Counted from the stretch's first letter, positions 18,464-27,571 are shown. The stretch is DNA of 64,000 nt from an uncultured Cohaesibacter sp. (GCF_963677725.1 NZ_OY782507.1:2480001-2544000), one strand, 5' to 3'. The notes: generated from the sequence alone by a model not told the origin. Made by a program: numbers and translations.

Positions 18464-19834
18464 TCAGTCACCCAGCGGGGCGAACTGACAGGTGAAGTGG
18501 CGCATCATTTTCGGCTCTTTGGTGATGCGGAAGCCTTCGAGGCTGTCTTTTTCCTTGTCCAGCATCTCGAACGCTTCAATCAGATAGTCCGCATGGGACT
18601 GGGTATAGGTGCGGCGAGGGAAGGCGAGGCGAACCAGTTCCATCGCAGCGGGCTTTTCCGAGCCGTCCGGCTGACGGCCAAACATCACCGTGCCGATTTC
18701 GCAGGACCGGATGCCACCGATTTCATAGAGGCGACAGGCGACCGTGTGGGCGGGATAGCAAAGCGGATTGATATGTGGCAACCAGCGTTTGGCATCGACA
18801 AAGACCGCATGGCCGCCAGCCGGTTTGACAACCGGAATGCCGAGCTTGTCGAGCCTTTCGATGATATATTCGTTGGTACGGATGCGATATCGCAGATAAT
18901 CCTCGTCGATAATCTCGTGCAGGCCCTGTGCCAACGCCTCCAGATCGCGGCCTGCCAAGCCACCATAGGTGGGGAAACCTTCAGTCTGAATGAGGCGAAC
19001 CCGGGCTTGTTCCGCAAACGAATCGTCATTGAAGGCGATCCAGCCACCGATATTGCCAAAGGCATCCTTCTTGGCGCTCATGGTCATGCCATCGGCAACC
19101 TTGAAGCAATCGCGCACGATGTCCTTGATCGAGCGCTCCTGCTGGCCCTCTTCGCGCTGCTTGATGAAATAGGCATTTTCCGAGAAGCGGCACCCATCGA
19201 TAATGAAAGGTTTGCCGAAGCGGTGGGCAAGATCGGCAACGGCTTGAATGTTGCCAAGGCTGACCGGCTGGCCACCGCCTGCATTGTTGGTGATGGTCAG
19301 CATGACGATTGGCACGCTGTCGCCATATTCATTCAGGAAGGCCTCAAGCCTTTCCAGATCCATGTTGCCCTTGAAGGGATGAAGTGAAGACGGGTCCGTG
19401 CCTTCGGGGATCACCAGATCATAGGCTCGTGCACCGCTGGCCTCGATATTGCCGCGGGTGGTGTCGAAATGGGTGTTGTTGGGGATATGCTTGCCAGCAC
19501 CACCGAAGATCGACATTAGGATGGCTTCTGCCGCGCGGCCCTGATGGGTCGGGATGATATGGGCAAAGGGCATCAGATCCTGCACGCTGTCGCGGAAGCG
19601 ATAATAGGACGGGGAGCCGGCATAGCTCTCGTCACCACGCATCACGGCGGCCCATTGTTCGGCGCTCATGGCCCCGGTGCCCGAATCGGTCAGAAGATCG
19701 ATCAGAACGTCGTCGGCATGGAGCGCAAAGAGATTATAGTGGGCGTCGCGCAATTTGGCCTCACGCTCGGCGCGGGTCGTCATGCGGATCGGCTCGACGG
19801 ATTTGATGCGGAAAGGTTCAATGATGGTTTTCAT
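18464..19834 (-). CDS. tnaA: Tryptophanase (beta-eliminating lyase)
   Basis: PLP enzyme splitting L-tryptophan to indole, pyruvate and ammonia. The 456 residues carry LLTDSGTGAMS (47-57), the THQGR phosphate-binding loop (about 96-100) and the PLP lysine Lys256 in MSAKKDA. The segment GGIRSCEIG has Ile where tyrosine phenol-lyase has the substrate-binding Arg, and EGFPTYGG plus FPRRTYTQ match tryptophanase, so I prefer tryptophanase over tyrosine phenol-lyase. Start at 19834 by homology. No tnaB permease or tnaC leader is visible. Such genes are uncommon in Hyphomicrobiales. Confidence 0.88.
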   Translation of the reverse strand: MKTIIEPFRIKSVEPIRMTTRAEREAKLRDAHYNLFALHADDVLIDLLTDSGTGAMSAEQWAAVMRGDESYAGSPSYYRFRDSVQDLMPFAHIIPTHQGRAAEAILMSIFGGAGKHIPNNTHFDTTRGNIEASGARAYDLVIPEGTDPSSLHPFKGNMDLERLEAFLNEYGDSVPIVMLTITNNAGGGQPVSLGNIQAVADLAHRFGKPFIIDGCRFSENAYFIKQREEGQQERSIKDIVRDCFKVADGMTMSAKKDAFGNIGGWIAFNDDSFAEQARVRLIQTEGFPTYGGLAGRDLEALAQGLHEIIDEDYLRYRIRTNEYIIERLDKLGIPVVKPAGGHAVFVDAKRWLPHINPLCYPAHTVACRLYEIGGIRSCEIGTVMFGRQPDGSEKPAAMELVRLAFPRRTYTQSHADYLIEAFEMLDKEKDSLEGFRITKEPKMMRHFTCQFAPLGD

Positions 19835-20083
19835 AACAAAGTCTCCGGTCTGACAGCCCGGATTCGTGATGAAAACACATTCCGGGCTGTGCGCCGCGGT
19901 TGCCCTGTGGAGAAAGATCTCTGGACCGCGCTCAGCGCCGAAAGTTTTACGCTTCGGAGTATGAGCGAGAGAATTGGGCGGGTCAAGAGCCGTTTCGCAC
20001 CTTGCCCACTGATCGAAAGCCACGCAACGCGCGTATAAATGAGCGAGCAATCCTGACGCGTGAAATGACCGGAGGCCAGAACC

Positions 20084-20698
20084 ATGACACGATCACACCA
20101 GTGGAGCAACGGCCTGATGATGCGGCTGCTGATTGGAGCCCTGTTCGCTGTTGTCTCCCTCTTGACGCCAATTCTTCCTCAGCCACTAGCACAGACACAG
20201 GCACAGGCACAGGAAGCTGTCTGGTCCGAATTGCAAAAAGGCGGGGTGGTGGTTTTTCGTCATGCGCTGGCACCGGGGACGGGTGACCCTGCCTCTTTCA
20301 CACTTGATGATTGTTCAACCCAGCGAACTCTCAATGAAACGGGCCGGTCCGACGCGAAGCGGATCGGAGACCTCTTCCGCAAAAAGAACATTCGGGTTCA
20401 GAAGGTCTTGACCTCGCAATGGTGCCGTTGTCGAGAGACAGCAGAATTGGCCTTTCCCGGCAAACCGGAGGATGCGCCGATCTTCAACTCTTTCTTTCAG
20501 GACCGCGAGAGCGAGCCGCAACAGACGCGCGCGGCAAAAAGGCTGATTGGTGACTGGTCCGGGCCGGGCACACTCGTCATCATTACCCATCAGGTCAACA
20601 TCACGGCACTGACGGGTATTTTTCCATCCTCGGGCGAAGGCATCGTTGTGCGCTTGGAGGGTGACGCGATCAAGGTGGTTGGCAGGGTGAGGTTGTAA
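20084..20698 (+). CDS. Secreted histidine phosphatase family protein
   Basis: 204 residues with an N-terminal signal peptide (hydrophobic stretch about 14-35) followed by a histidine-phosphatase (phosphoglycerate-mutase-like) domain. The catalytic histidine is in VVVFRHALAPG (about residues 55-65), which replaces the common RHG by RHA; a second histidine is in IITHQVN (about 166-172). It probably acts in the periplasm on an unknown phosphoester. Around residues 38-44 a Gln-Ala run is encoded by near-perfect ACAGGC hexamers. Confidence 0.82.
   Translation: MTRSHQWSNGLMMRLLIGALFAVVSLLTPILPQPLAQTQAQAQEAVWSELQKGGVVVFRHALAPGTGDPASFTLDDCSTQRTLNETGRSDAKRIGDLFRKKNIRVQKVLTSQWCRCRETAELAFPGKPEDAPIFNSFFQDRESEPQQTRAAKRLIGDWSGPGTLVIITHQVNITALTGIFPSSGEGIVVRLEGDAIKVVGRVRL
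20191..20214 (+). repeat. In-frame ACAGGC-type tandem repeat
   Basis: Four adjacent hexamers (ACAGAC, ACAGGC, ACAGGC, ACAGGA) encode alternating Gln and Ala/Thr just after the predicted signal-peptide core. Confidence 0.8.
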
Positions 20699-20716
20699 CC
20701 ACGGCCAAACCGCAGC

Positions 20717-21244
20717 TTAAACCTCATATTTGGTCTTGTCGCCAATGTCGTAATGGAGCGGCATGCGCCATTTGGCAAAGGCGGTCACCAGAAACAGCAA
20801 GGCCGACAGAGCAGCCAAGCCCTGAGCGACGATCGGAGACGCAAGTCTGGTATCAAGGACCAAGGCGACCCATAACGCTGCGAGCAGAATCGGCTGGGCA
20901 CGCAAGCCCGGCACCCGGAAACAGAAATATTCCTTGAAACACAGCCCGCCAAGGGTCACGAAAGCGCCGCCAAGACCGAAGAGAGGAAAGCCGAAAATGG
21001 CGCAGATCAAGCCGCCCCACGTCGCCGCCTGAAGGATGAGACGAAAATTCTTCATATAGATATGCAGGCTGCTGGCGCAGAGCATGGCGGCAAGGAAGGT
21101 CAATTGTTGCGCTGGGATGCCGGTCTCCCCCTCCCAAGGCAACAGCAGGATCGCCGGGGCCGCCAGTGTGAAGCCGAGGCGATAGGCGATGACTGTCACA
21201 TAATCGAGCCAGTCCATCTTTGATTTGATATGCGGATCGGCCAT
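20717..21244 (-). CDS. DUF2301-like integral membrane protein
   Basis: 175-residue polytopic membrane protein, probably six helices, resembling the uncharacterised COG5413/DUF2301 family known in cyanobacteria and alphaproteobacteria. The ATG at 21244 (MADPHIKSK) is preferred to an upstream frame start; GGAGG lies just upstream. The yjbR-like gene lies 25 bases upstream on the same strand, so they may form an operon with the sensor kinase. No function is known. Confidence 0.7.
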   Translation of the reverse strand: MADPHIKSKMDWLDYVTVIAYRLGFTLAAPAILLLPWEGETGIPAQQLTFLAAMLCASSLHIYMKNFRLILQAATWGGLICAIFGFPLFGLGGAFVTLGGLCFKEYFCFRVPGLRAQPILLAALWVALVLDTRLASPIVAQGLAALSALLFLVTAFAKWRMPLHYDIGDKTKYEV

Positions 21245-21269
21245 GGTGGCCTCCTTTGAATCTTGAAAC

Positions 21270-21665
21270 TTAAAGGCTGATGCCAAGCTCGCTGCGCAGT
21301 TTCCGGGTCAGTTTGCTTGCAATGATGTCATAGGCTGCATCCAAATGCAGCTTGATGTCCGCCTCGCTCATGGCGTCGGGGCGGGTCAGTTGCACCCATT
21401 TGGCCCGTGCCAGATAGGGCGCGGGAATGATGCCTTCCCGTTCTGGCAGCAATTCAAAGGCCAGATCGGAGCATTTGAAACTGATGGGCTGGAAGCCGGA
21501 AGGGACCTGATCTGCATCAGTGTTCACGTCTTCGGCCGGGGTCCAGGTCGAGCAGATCACGAAGATCTTGCCCCCGACTTTCCAGACAGATGCCCCACCC
21601 CACTGGATGACACGACTGGTGCCCGGTTTGGCACTGCAATAGGCGTCGAAGTCTTGTGGCGTCAT
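21270..21665 (-). CDS. MmcQ/YjbR family protein
   Basis: 131-residue protein of the MmcQ/YjbR (DUF419) family, a small DNA-binding-like fold of unknown role. Typical elements are RVIQWGGASVWKVGGKIF (about 18-35) and YLARAKWVQL (about 87-96). The start at 21665 is fixed by homology; the longer frame overlaps the kinase gene. It begins 13 bases after the kinase stop and is probably cotranscribed with it. Confidence 0.85.
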   Translation of the reverse strand: MTPQDFDAYCSAKPGTSRVIQWGGASVWKVGGKIFVICSTWTPAEDVNTDADQVPSGFQPISFKCSDLAFELLPEREGIIPAPYLARAKWVQLTRPDAMSEADIKLHLDAAYDIIASKLTRKLRSELGISL

Positions 21666-21678
21666 CACTGCCTCGTTT

Positions 21679-23241
21679 CTAAAGCGAAAGGATCTTCTGG
21701 ACGGCTTTGGCCGGCTTGGTTTTCTTGAGCTCGGGATGATCGCCTCTGGGAAGACGCACCTCGAAATGCGCTCCCGGTGTGCGATCCAGCAGCCGGATTG
21801 TGCCCCCATGGGCGCGGACCAACTCAGCCGAGATGGCCAGTCCCAAGCCGGTGCCACCGCTGCGAACAGACCCCTGAAATGGCTTGAACAATGCGGCTTT
21901 GGCCCGCTCCGGCACACCGGGTCCGGTGTCGGACACTTCGATCACCGTCTCGCTGTCGTCGTCATAGGCCCGCAGCTCCAGACGGCAAATGACCGAGCCT
22001 TCGGCCTCATTGCGCATGACGTCGACCGCGTTGCGGCAGAGATTCATCAATATCCGGAACAATTGCCCCGGATCGGCATAGGCCTCCATGCTGTCGGGAA
22101 TGTCATTGATGAAGGTCACCCGTCCGTCGGGTTGCAGATCGAGAAAGTCGCGCAAGTCCTCGCCCACCTGATGGAGCATCAGCAGGCGCTTTTCGGGCGG
22201 GGCTTCCTGTGCCTTGCCATAGGACAGAACCGCGCCCGAATAGTCAACGGCCCGGTCAAGCGCGCCCATGATCTTGGGCACCACCCTTTGAACGGTGGGA
22301 TCATCAAGCATCGACAGGCGATCGGAAAAGAGCTGGGCCGAAGCGAGAATGTTGCGCAGATCATGGTTGATCTTGGAGACAGCGAGACCCAGATCGGCCA
22401 GGCGGCGTTGTTTTTGCAGGGTTTGGGCGAGAATCATTTCCATTGCTGATAACTGCTGTTCGGTCATGCCGATTTCGTCGCGGCGGCCCGATGGCTTGAT
22501 CACCGCATTGACATCCTCGGGATCGGCGGTGAAGCGCGCCATATTGCCAAGCAGGCGCAGGATGGGCCGGACCAGCAGCGCGCGCAGCGACAGATAAACC
22601 AGACCGGCAGTCATGGCGGAAATGGCCAGCGACAGCAAAAGAATATTGATCGAGAAGGTGATCATGGCGTCACGCAAAGGGGTCTCGTCAAACACCATTT
22701 CGATCAGCCCCACCCCCTTCTTGCTTTCGCCGACCACTCGGATCGTGCGACCATCGCCCCATAGCAGGGTATCAAAGGCGGCAAGCACAGTTTCGATAGG
22801 TCGCATGCTGCGGATGTCGTCGTCGCGGTTGATCTGGCCGGGCATATCGACCATTGCCAGCAGACGGCGCTGGCCGCCGCTCCTCATGGCCAGGGTTTGC
22901 ACGTCGAGCCGCTCAAGCAATTCGGCTTCCAGTTTTTCATCCATGAGATCATTGGAAGCTCTGGAATAAATGAGGGCGGCGACTTCGGCAATTTCGAGCT
23001 TGCGGACCAGCCAGTCGACGCGAAATTTCGAGATGGAGGGAACAAAAATCAGCACTTCGCTGAGCATGACGAACAGAATCGTTAGCAGCAACAGCTTGGA
23101 GGAGAGGCCAATGGCAGGCCGTTTGCCCTTTAGCCGATCATCCAGACTGCTCATTTGTGTCGCATCCATCTGCGGCAGGCTTGGAGAATCCGACACATTG
23201 CTATAATCGTTGTCTTTGCCTTCACTCATTCCCGCACTCAT
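21679..23241 (-). CDS. Sensor histidine kinase with periplasmic domain and HAMP
   Basis: 520 residues: a Ser/Asp-rich cytoplasmic leader (1-44), membrane helix (about 45-68), extracytoplasmic sensor domain (70-194), second helix (about 195-222), HAMP (222-275), a dimerisation box with the phospho-accepting His about 293 (KINHDLRN), and an HATPase domain with N box (NLCRNAVD), G1 (DTGPGVP) and G2 (GGTGLGLAI). It should autophosphorylate in response to an envelope signal. No response regulator gene is adjacent, so it is an orphan kinase here. The downstream yjbR-like gene is nearly contiguous. Confidence 0.9.
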   Translation of the reverse strand: MSAGMSEGKDNDYSNVSDSPSLPQMDATQMSSLDDRLKGKRPAIGLSSKLLLLTILFVMLSEVLIFVPSISKFRVDWLVRKLEIAEVAALIYSRASNDLMDEKLEAELLERLDVQTLAMRSGGQRRLLAMVDMPGQINRDDDIRSMRPIETVLAAFDTLLWGDGRTIRVVGESKKGVGLIEMVFDETPLRDAMITFSINILLLSLAISAMTAGLVYLSLRALLVRPILRLLGNMARFTADPEDVNAVIKPSGRRDEIGMTEQQLSAMEMILAQTLQKQRRLADLGLAVSKINHDLRNILASAQLFSDRLSMLDDPTVQRVVPKIMGALDRAVDYSGAVLSYGKAQEAPPEKRLLMLHQVGEDLRDFLDLQPDGRVTFINDIPDSMEAYADPGQLFRILMNLCRNAVDVMRNEAEGSVICRLELRAYDDDSETVIEVSDTGPGVPERAKAALFKPFQGSVRSGGTGLGLAISAELVRAHGGTIRLLDRTPGAHFEVRLPRGDHPELKKTKPAKAVQKILSL

Positions 23242-23590
23242 TTACGCCCGACAGACAGGCGCCTTTTTCAAGGCTTTGGATCCCGCTTGCCTCCGCAGTA
23301 TCCCTTTTGATGCGACCAGGTTTCATATGCCCACATTCTGGCAAGGCCCAGACAAGTCTCTGGAAAGGTGGTTGCATTGCCGGATCAGCCGCTCCATATA
23401 TTCCTTATCTATGCGACGTTGCGACGGGCTTTGGCAAGTCGCAAGGCCCATCGACACCCAACTGAACGCGATATCGCCTGTCGATTGGCCAACCCAAAGA
23501 TGAGACAGGCGGAGATGCGACATGCTTTGTTCATCTCAGCCAAGATCGTTTTACCCCTTTTTGATTCCAGCCATCCACCAGCTGGAACCG
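23242..23590. other. Divergent intergenic region
   Basis: About 350 bases between the sensor kinase and the HAD gene, presumably with both promoters. Short frames occur on both strands but none has a recognisable product; I see no strong hairpin. Confidence 0.4.
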
Positions 23591-24343
23591 ATGCAAATGG
23601 ATATATTCATGCAATCCGCCTTGCCTTATGGCGCCAACTCGCTTTCCGACTTTTCCGATATCGACAGCTGGATTTTTGATCTCGACAATACGCTCTATCC
23701 GCGCCATATCGATCTGTTCAAGCAAATGGAAGTGAAGATGAGTGACTATGTCTCGCGCCTGCTTGGTATTTCCGAGGCCGATGCGACGGCACTGCGCAAG
23801 GGCTATTACAAGCAGCATGGAACGACCCTCAGGGGGTTGATGATCGAGCACAAAATTCACCCGGATGACTTTCTTGAATATGTCCATGATATCGACCATA
23901 GCGGCGTCGTGCCGGATCAGTCGCTGGCAACCGCCATCTGCGCCCTGCCCGGCAAGCGGTATATTTACACCAATGGCACGCGCAAACATGCGCTCAAGGT
24001 AGCCGAGCAGCTGGGCATCACTGATCTGTTTGACGATATTTTCGATATCGTCTGGGCCGGTCTTGATCCCAAACCCAACCGGCCTCCCTATGAGAAGCTG
24101 CTGACCCAGACGGGCCTCAATCCGGCGCGGGCAGCCATGTTTGAGGATCTGGCGCGCAATCTCAAAGTGCCTTTTGACATGGGCATGAAAACCGTGCTGG
24201 TAGTGCCGGACCGGACGCGTGAAGTGTTCCATGAAAGCTGGGAAGCCAAAGGAAGCGAAGCGCCTCATGTAGGCTATGTGACAGAAAATCTTGGCAATTT
24301 TCTTTGGGATATGCTTGAGGCCATTCGTCGCAAGCCAACCTGA
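23591..24343 (+). CDS. Pyrimidine 5'-nucleotidase, HAD superfamily
   Basis: 250-residue haloacid-dehalogenase hydrolase of the yeast SDT1-like pyrimidine 5'-nucleotidase group, which removes phosphate from UMP/CMP-type nucleotides. Motif I is WIFDLDNTLYP (Asp nucleophile about residue 29), motif II includes YTNGT, and motif IV is MFEDLARN. Start at 23591, with GGAA five bases upstream, is one of three close in-frame ATGs. In other Hyphomicrobiales a similar gene adjoins dapD, which is not present here. Confidence 0.85.
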   Translation: MQMDIFMQSALPYGANSLSDFSDIDSWIFDLDNTLYPRHIDLFKQMEVKMSDYVSRLLGISEADATALRKGYYKQHGTTLRGLMIEHKIHPDDFLEYVHDIDHSGVVPDQSLATAICALPGKRYIYTNGTRKHALKVAEQLGITDLFDDIFDIVWAGLDPKPNRPPYEKLLTQTGLNPARAAMFEDLARNLKVPFDMGMKTVLVVPDRTREVFHESWEAKGSEAPHVGYVTENLGNFLWDMLEAIRRKPT

Positions 24344-24651
24344 TCAAGCGATGCTTGCTCGGATACACCATTTGATAGCCTTGACAGGAATCAATTTGAG
24401 AGAGAAACCAAAAGCAAAGTACCAGCTTACGTAAAAGGCTTGCGCAAGGCTGCCGGCTCCGATAGCCATAGGGGCAGATTCTTGCGCATTGCTTGTGGCC
24501 CATGGTGGTTTCACGCATCATGGTTCTGCCCATGAACGCAACAGGGTGATTCCGGATCGACGCCGAGAATTGCTCGAATAAGATTTGCCCTTCCTTCATA
24601 CCCGCGACATAGGGCTGCATGTGAAGGGCTCCATACTTGCCGGAGGGACTG
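24344..24651. other. Gene-free stretch before the enoyl-CoA hydratase gene
   Basis: About 310 bases with no supportable gene. A CTTGCGCAAG palindrome near 24439 is the only dyad noted. It probably carries the promoter of the following gene. Confidence 0.4.
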
Positions 24652-25425
24652 ATGGCATACGAAACAATCCTTGTTGAAACCCGTGATGGCGTTGGCCTGA
24701 TCACGCTCAATCGCCCGCAGGCGCTCAACGCCCTGTCGTCCGAGCTGATTGCAGAGGTTTCCACCGCACTTGACGGTTTCGAGGCAGACAGCAAAATCGG
24801 TGCGATTGTCATCACCGGGTCGGAGAAAGCCTTCGCGGCTGGAGCCGACATCAAGGAGATGTCAGAGATGGGCTATATGGATGCCTATCTCAGCGACTTT
24901 ATCACCCCCTGGGACCGGGTTTCGCAGTGCCGCAAGCCGGTGATCGCGGCGGTGGCCGGATATGCCCTTGGCGGTGGCTGCGAGCTGGCCATGATGTGTG
25001 ATTTCATTCTTGCGGCTGACACCGCAAAATTCGGCCAGCCGGAAATCACCCTTGGTGTGATGCCCGGCGCAGGTGGCTCCCAACGTCTGACCCGTTTTGT
25101 TGGCAAGTCGAAGGCCATGGAAATGTGCCTGACCGGCCGGATGATGGATGCCGAAGAGGCCGAACGATCCGGCCTTGTCTCACGCATCATTCCTGCTGGC
25201 GATCTGGTCGATGAAGCGGTCAAGGTTGCTCAGAAGATTGCAGACTTCTCCCTGCCGATCGTCATGATGGCCAAGGAGAGCGTCAATCGCTCGTTTGAGA
25301 CCACCCTGACCGAAGGTCTGCGCTTTGAGCGCCGGCTGTTCCATTCGATGTTCGCCACCGAAGATCAGAAAGAAGGCATGGCCGCCTTCGTTGAGAAGCG
25401 CAAGGCCCAGTTCAAGGACCGCTAA
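24652..25425 (+). CDS. Enoyl-CoA hydratase/isomerase family protein
   Basis: 257-residue crotonase-fold enzyme, likely hydrating short-chain trans-2-enoyl-CoA in beta-oxidation. The oxyanion-hole segments [11 protein letters not shown] (about 62-72) and [12 protein letters not shown] (about 103-114) are intact, and both catalytic glutamates are in place ([15 protein letters not shown]). GGAGGG precedes the ATG at 24652. Its position just before rpsT and dnaA is conserved in Hyphomicrobiales. No thiolase or dehydrogenase gene is adjacent. Confidence 0.92.
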   Translation: MAYETILVETRDGVGLITLNRPQALNALSSELIAEVSTALDGFEADSKIGAIVITGSEKAFAAGADIKEMSEMGYMDAYLSDFITPWDRVSQCRKPVIAAVAGYALGGGCELAMMCDFILAADTAKFGQPEITLGVMPGAGGSQRLTRFVGKSKAMEMCLTGRMMDAEEAERSGLVSRIIPAGDLVDEAVKVAQKIADFSLPIVMMAKESVNRSFETTLTEGLRFERRLFHSMFATEDQKEGMAAFVEKRKAQFKDR

Positions 25426-25450
25426 GCCAGCCGGTTCTTTACCCATTTTG

Positions 25451-25499
25451 ACGGATCCGAGCCTTCAGAGCACAGCTCTGGCCGGGTCCGTTTGCTTTT
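25451..25499 (+). terminator. Probable terminator after the enoyl-CoA hydratase gene
   Basis: ACGGATCC pairs with GGGTCCGT (one mismatch) around an inner perfect CAGAGC-ACA-GCTCTG hairpin, then TTTGCTTTT. It lies 25 bases after the stop. Confidence 0.65.
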
Positions 25500-25909
25500 G
25501 GCTGGCGCAAATCTCGAGAACAGCCGTTCATGAGAATGCAATAGCATACTGCGACTTGAGCGATGCAAAATGTCCCGCTGATCGCGGCTCTCGTGCCATT
25601 TAAGGCCGTTTGCGGCAAGTTTGGCGGATTTCTGCCTTCCCTATGAGTCATTTCGGTTGACGCACCGGCCAAGTTTGACTATAAGCGCCATCCATTGGGC
25701 GGCCTTTGAGTGCCGCCTTTTGTTGTCGGCGCCCTCCTGATCGCAATGATCTTTGCGACTTGGGCGCCTTTTCGAGAAAAGCAAAACGCAACCCCGTTTT
25801 GTCAGGTTTGCTGCTCGTCCTTCCGGCCCGTTCAGATTTGAGGGCTGATGTGATGTAGCGGCGCGAGCGGCCCTTAAATGGGTCGCAGATTAGATAAGGA
25901 ATAGGCTCA
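25500..25909 (+). promoter_or_regulatory. Upstream region of rpsT
   Basis: About 410 bases without a gene between the hydratase terminator and rpsT. It presumably holds the rpsT promoter; no specific box or structured RNA was recognised. GATAAGGAATAGG before 25910 gives a ribosome-binding site. Confidence 0.45.
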
Positions 25910-26179
25910 ATGGCCAATACTGTTTCCGCCAAGAAGGCAACCCGCAAAATTGAACGCAAGACCGCCGTCAACAAAGCGCGTCGTACCCGTGTTCGCTCCT
26001 ATCTGCGTGTGGTTGAAGAAGCCATTGCCGCTGGTGAGCAGACTGTTGCTGCAGATGCTCTGCGCAAGGCTCAGTCCGAAATGATGCGTGCTGTTGCAAA
26101 AGGCGTGTTCCATAAAAACACCGCTTCTCGCAAAATCTCCCGTCTGTCCAAGCGCGTTAAAGCTTTGGCTGCTGCTTAA
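25910..26179 (+). CDS. rpsT: 30S ribosomal protein S20
   Basis: 89-residue, highly basic protein ([17 protein letters not shown] at the start) that binds 16S rRNA. All of the usual three-helix bundle is present. rpsT next to dnaA is characteristic of Hyphomicrobiales. A strong terminator follows. Confidence 0.98.
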   Translation: MANTVSAKKATRKIERKTAVNKARRTRVRSYLRVVEEAIAAGEQTVAADALRKAQSEMMRAVAKGVFHKNTASRKISRLSKRVKALAAA

Positions 26180-26197
26180 GACGGTCTTTGAAATCAG

Positions 26198-26220
26198 AAA
26201 CCCGGTTCAAGCCGGGTTTT
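26198..26220 (+). terminator. Rho-independent terminator of rpsT
   Basis: AAACCCGG pairs with CCGGGTTT around TTCAAG and is followed by TTTTC; it starts 18 bases after the rpsT stop. Confidence 0.85.
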
Positions 26221-26955
26221 CTTGTTTCTGCCATACAACCTGTCTGCAATATGTCACAATTTCTAGTAGGAATTGCGTAGATGCCGCTACATGTTCCTCT
26301 TTTGGTCTCATCATCAAAAAAGGCATGCATTACAGCGCCTTAGTCAAACTCTTCGGAGCCAACAGCGCAACTTCCGATTCTCATGGAAGGTCAAGACAGG
26401 CGCAGCAAAAAAAAGATTCAGCTGCTTCTTTGTGACCTTTTATAACAGTTTGTTGACAGAAGGCATGGAGTCGCAAGGGGATAGATAGGGTCAAGCAAAT
26501 TTGCTTTAAAGCACGATTTTTTTTCGGCGCAGATGACAGCAAAGAATCTTGTCTTACGCTTCTTGCACGCCTTTCCAAGGCTGTGTATGGTTTTTTGACT
26601 GCAAGATGGATGGTTGCCAAACCAATAACCAAAAGACGCTCCTTTGAGCGCTTTTGAAACAATGACCGGCAATCATTTCTGCATAGATTGATGTCATCAT
26701 CATCCGGACTTTTCCGGTTTGAACATTGTCAGGATCAAACAGTGTTCTTCTCGGTTTATAACCGTTGGAGACCTGGTGTCTGGCAACGGATCGGTATCCT
26801 GTTTGGCAGGGGATGAAAATGGCACTCATTCTGGACATGCAGGCTTGCAGTTGCCGGACTGACGTTATGGACGTCAGGACACGGTGTGCTCAAGTTTAAG
26901 TAAGTAATGTCTGTTGGTCAGGGGAACCAGCTGCTGGTGCCCCAAGAGGTGTGGT
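26221..26955. other. Long gene-free stretch between rpsT and the rhodanese gene
   Basis: About 735 bases with no convincing ORF. Observed structure: four GANTC sites in 173 bases (26376, 26415, 26468, 26544), an AAGCAAATTTGCTT palindrome (26493-26506) followed by an eight-T run, a terminator-like hairpin AAAAGACGCTC/GAGCGCTTTT (26631-26655), and a CTGACGT-N5-ACGTCAG dyad (26859-26877). It may contain a small RNA, a regulatory region, or both. I found no consensus TTATCCACA DnaA boxes, so I do not call an origin. Confidence 0.5.
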
Positions 26956-27402
26956 TTGTCTTTAACCAAATTGGAAGGCTATGCCGGTGATGTTGAGGCC
27001 AAGACGGCCTGGCAACAATTGGCAGAGAATGAAACGGCGATTTTGGTTGACGTTCGCACCCACGCGGAATGGTCCTATGTCGGAATTCCGATGTTTGAGG
27101 ATCCAAACCGGGAGGTTTTGCTGGTCGAGTGGGTATCCTACCCGTCCATGCAGGGCAGCGGCGACTTTGCCGAACGGCTCGAAGCAGAGCTCGAAAAGCG
27201 ATCAATCGACAAGAGTGCCGCGTTGTATTTCCTTTGCCGTTCGGGGGTTCGCTCCCGCAATGCGGCAATTGCGATGACACCGCGACGCAATGGGCCCTGC
27301 TACAATGTTGCGGCCGGATTCGAAGGGGATCTGGACGAGACACAGCATCGGGCCTCACGCAATGGCTGGAAGCATGCGGGCCTGCCATGGCGACAATTCT
27401 AA
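26956..27402 (+). CDS. Rhodanese-like domain protein
   Basis: 148-residue single-domain sulfurtransferase-like protein. The active-site loop FLCRSGVRS (Cys about 97) and the entry motif VDVRTHAEW (about 31-39) are intact. It would carry a persulfide on the cysteine; substrate unknown. The likely start is the TTG at 26956, five bases after AAGAGGT; no ATG is available nearby. It lies 169 bases before dnaA on the same strand. Confidence 0.82.
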   Translation: MSLTKLEGYAGDVEAKTAWQQLAENETAILVDVRTHAEWSYVGIPMFEDPNREVLLVEWVSYPSMQGSGDFAERLEAELEKRSIDKSAALYFLCRSGVRSRNAAIAMTPRRNGPCYNVAAGFEGDLDETQHRASRNGWKHAGLPWRQF

Positions 27403-27533
27403 GGACTATATTCAGGTAAACCCGGATTGTCGGGGGCCCCTGATGGTCATAAAAACAGGAGCTCTGTCGCAGTCGAGAGAATGAGAAAGACTCGTCAGGA
27501 TTGCGGCTTGTCAAAGACCTTGCTGCATTTTGC

Positions 27534-27563
27534 GGCTAGTAGGCTAGACAAACACTAGGCTAG
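27534..27563 (+). promoter_or_regulatory. CTAG-rich repeat just upstream of dnaA
   Basis: Four CTAG tetramers occur at 27536, 27544, 27555 and 27560, three of them as GGCTAG; TAGGCTAGA is directly repeated with a 16-base period (27540 and 27556). The cluster ends nine bases before the dnaA ATG. CTAG is generally scarce in bacterial DNA, so chance is unlikely, but no known box matches. Confidence 0.45.
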
Positions 27564-27571
27564 AAAAAGAC

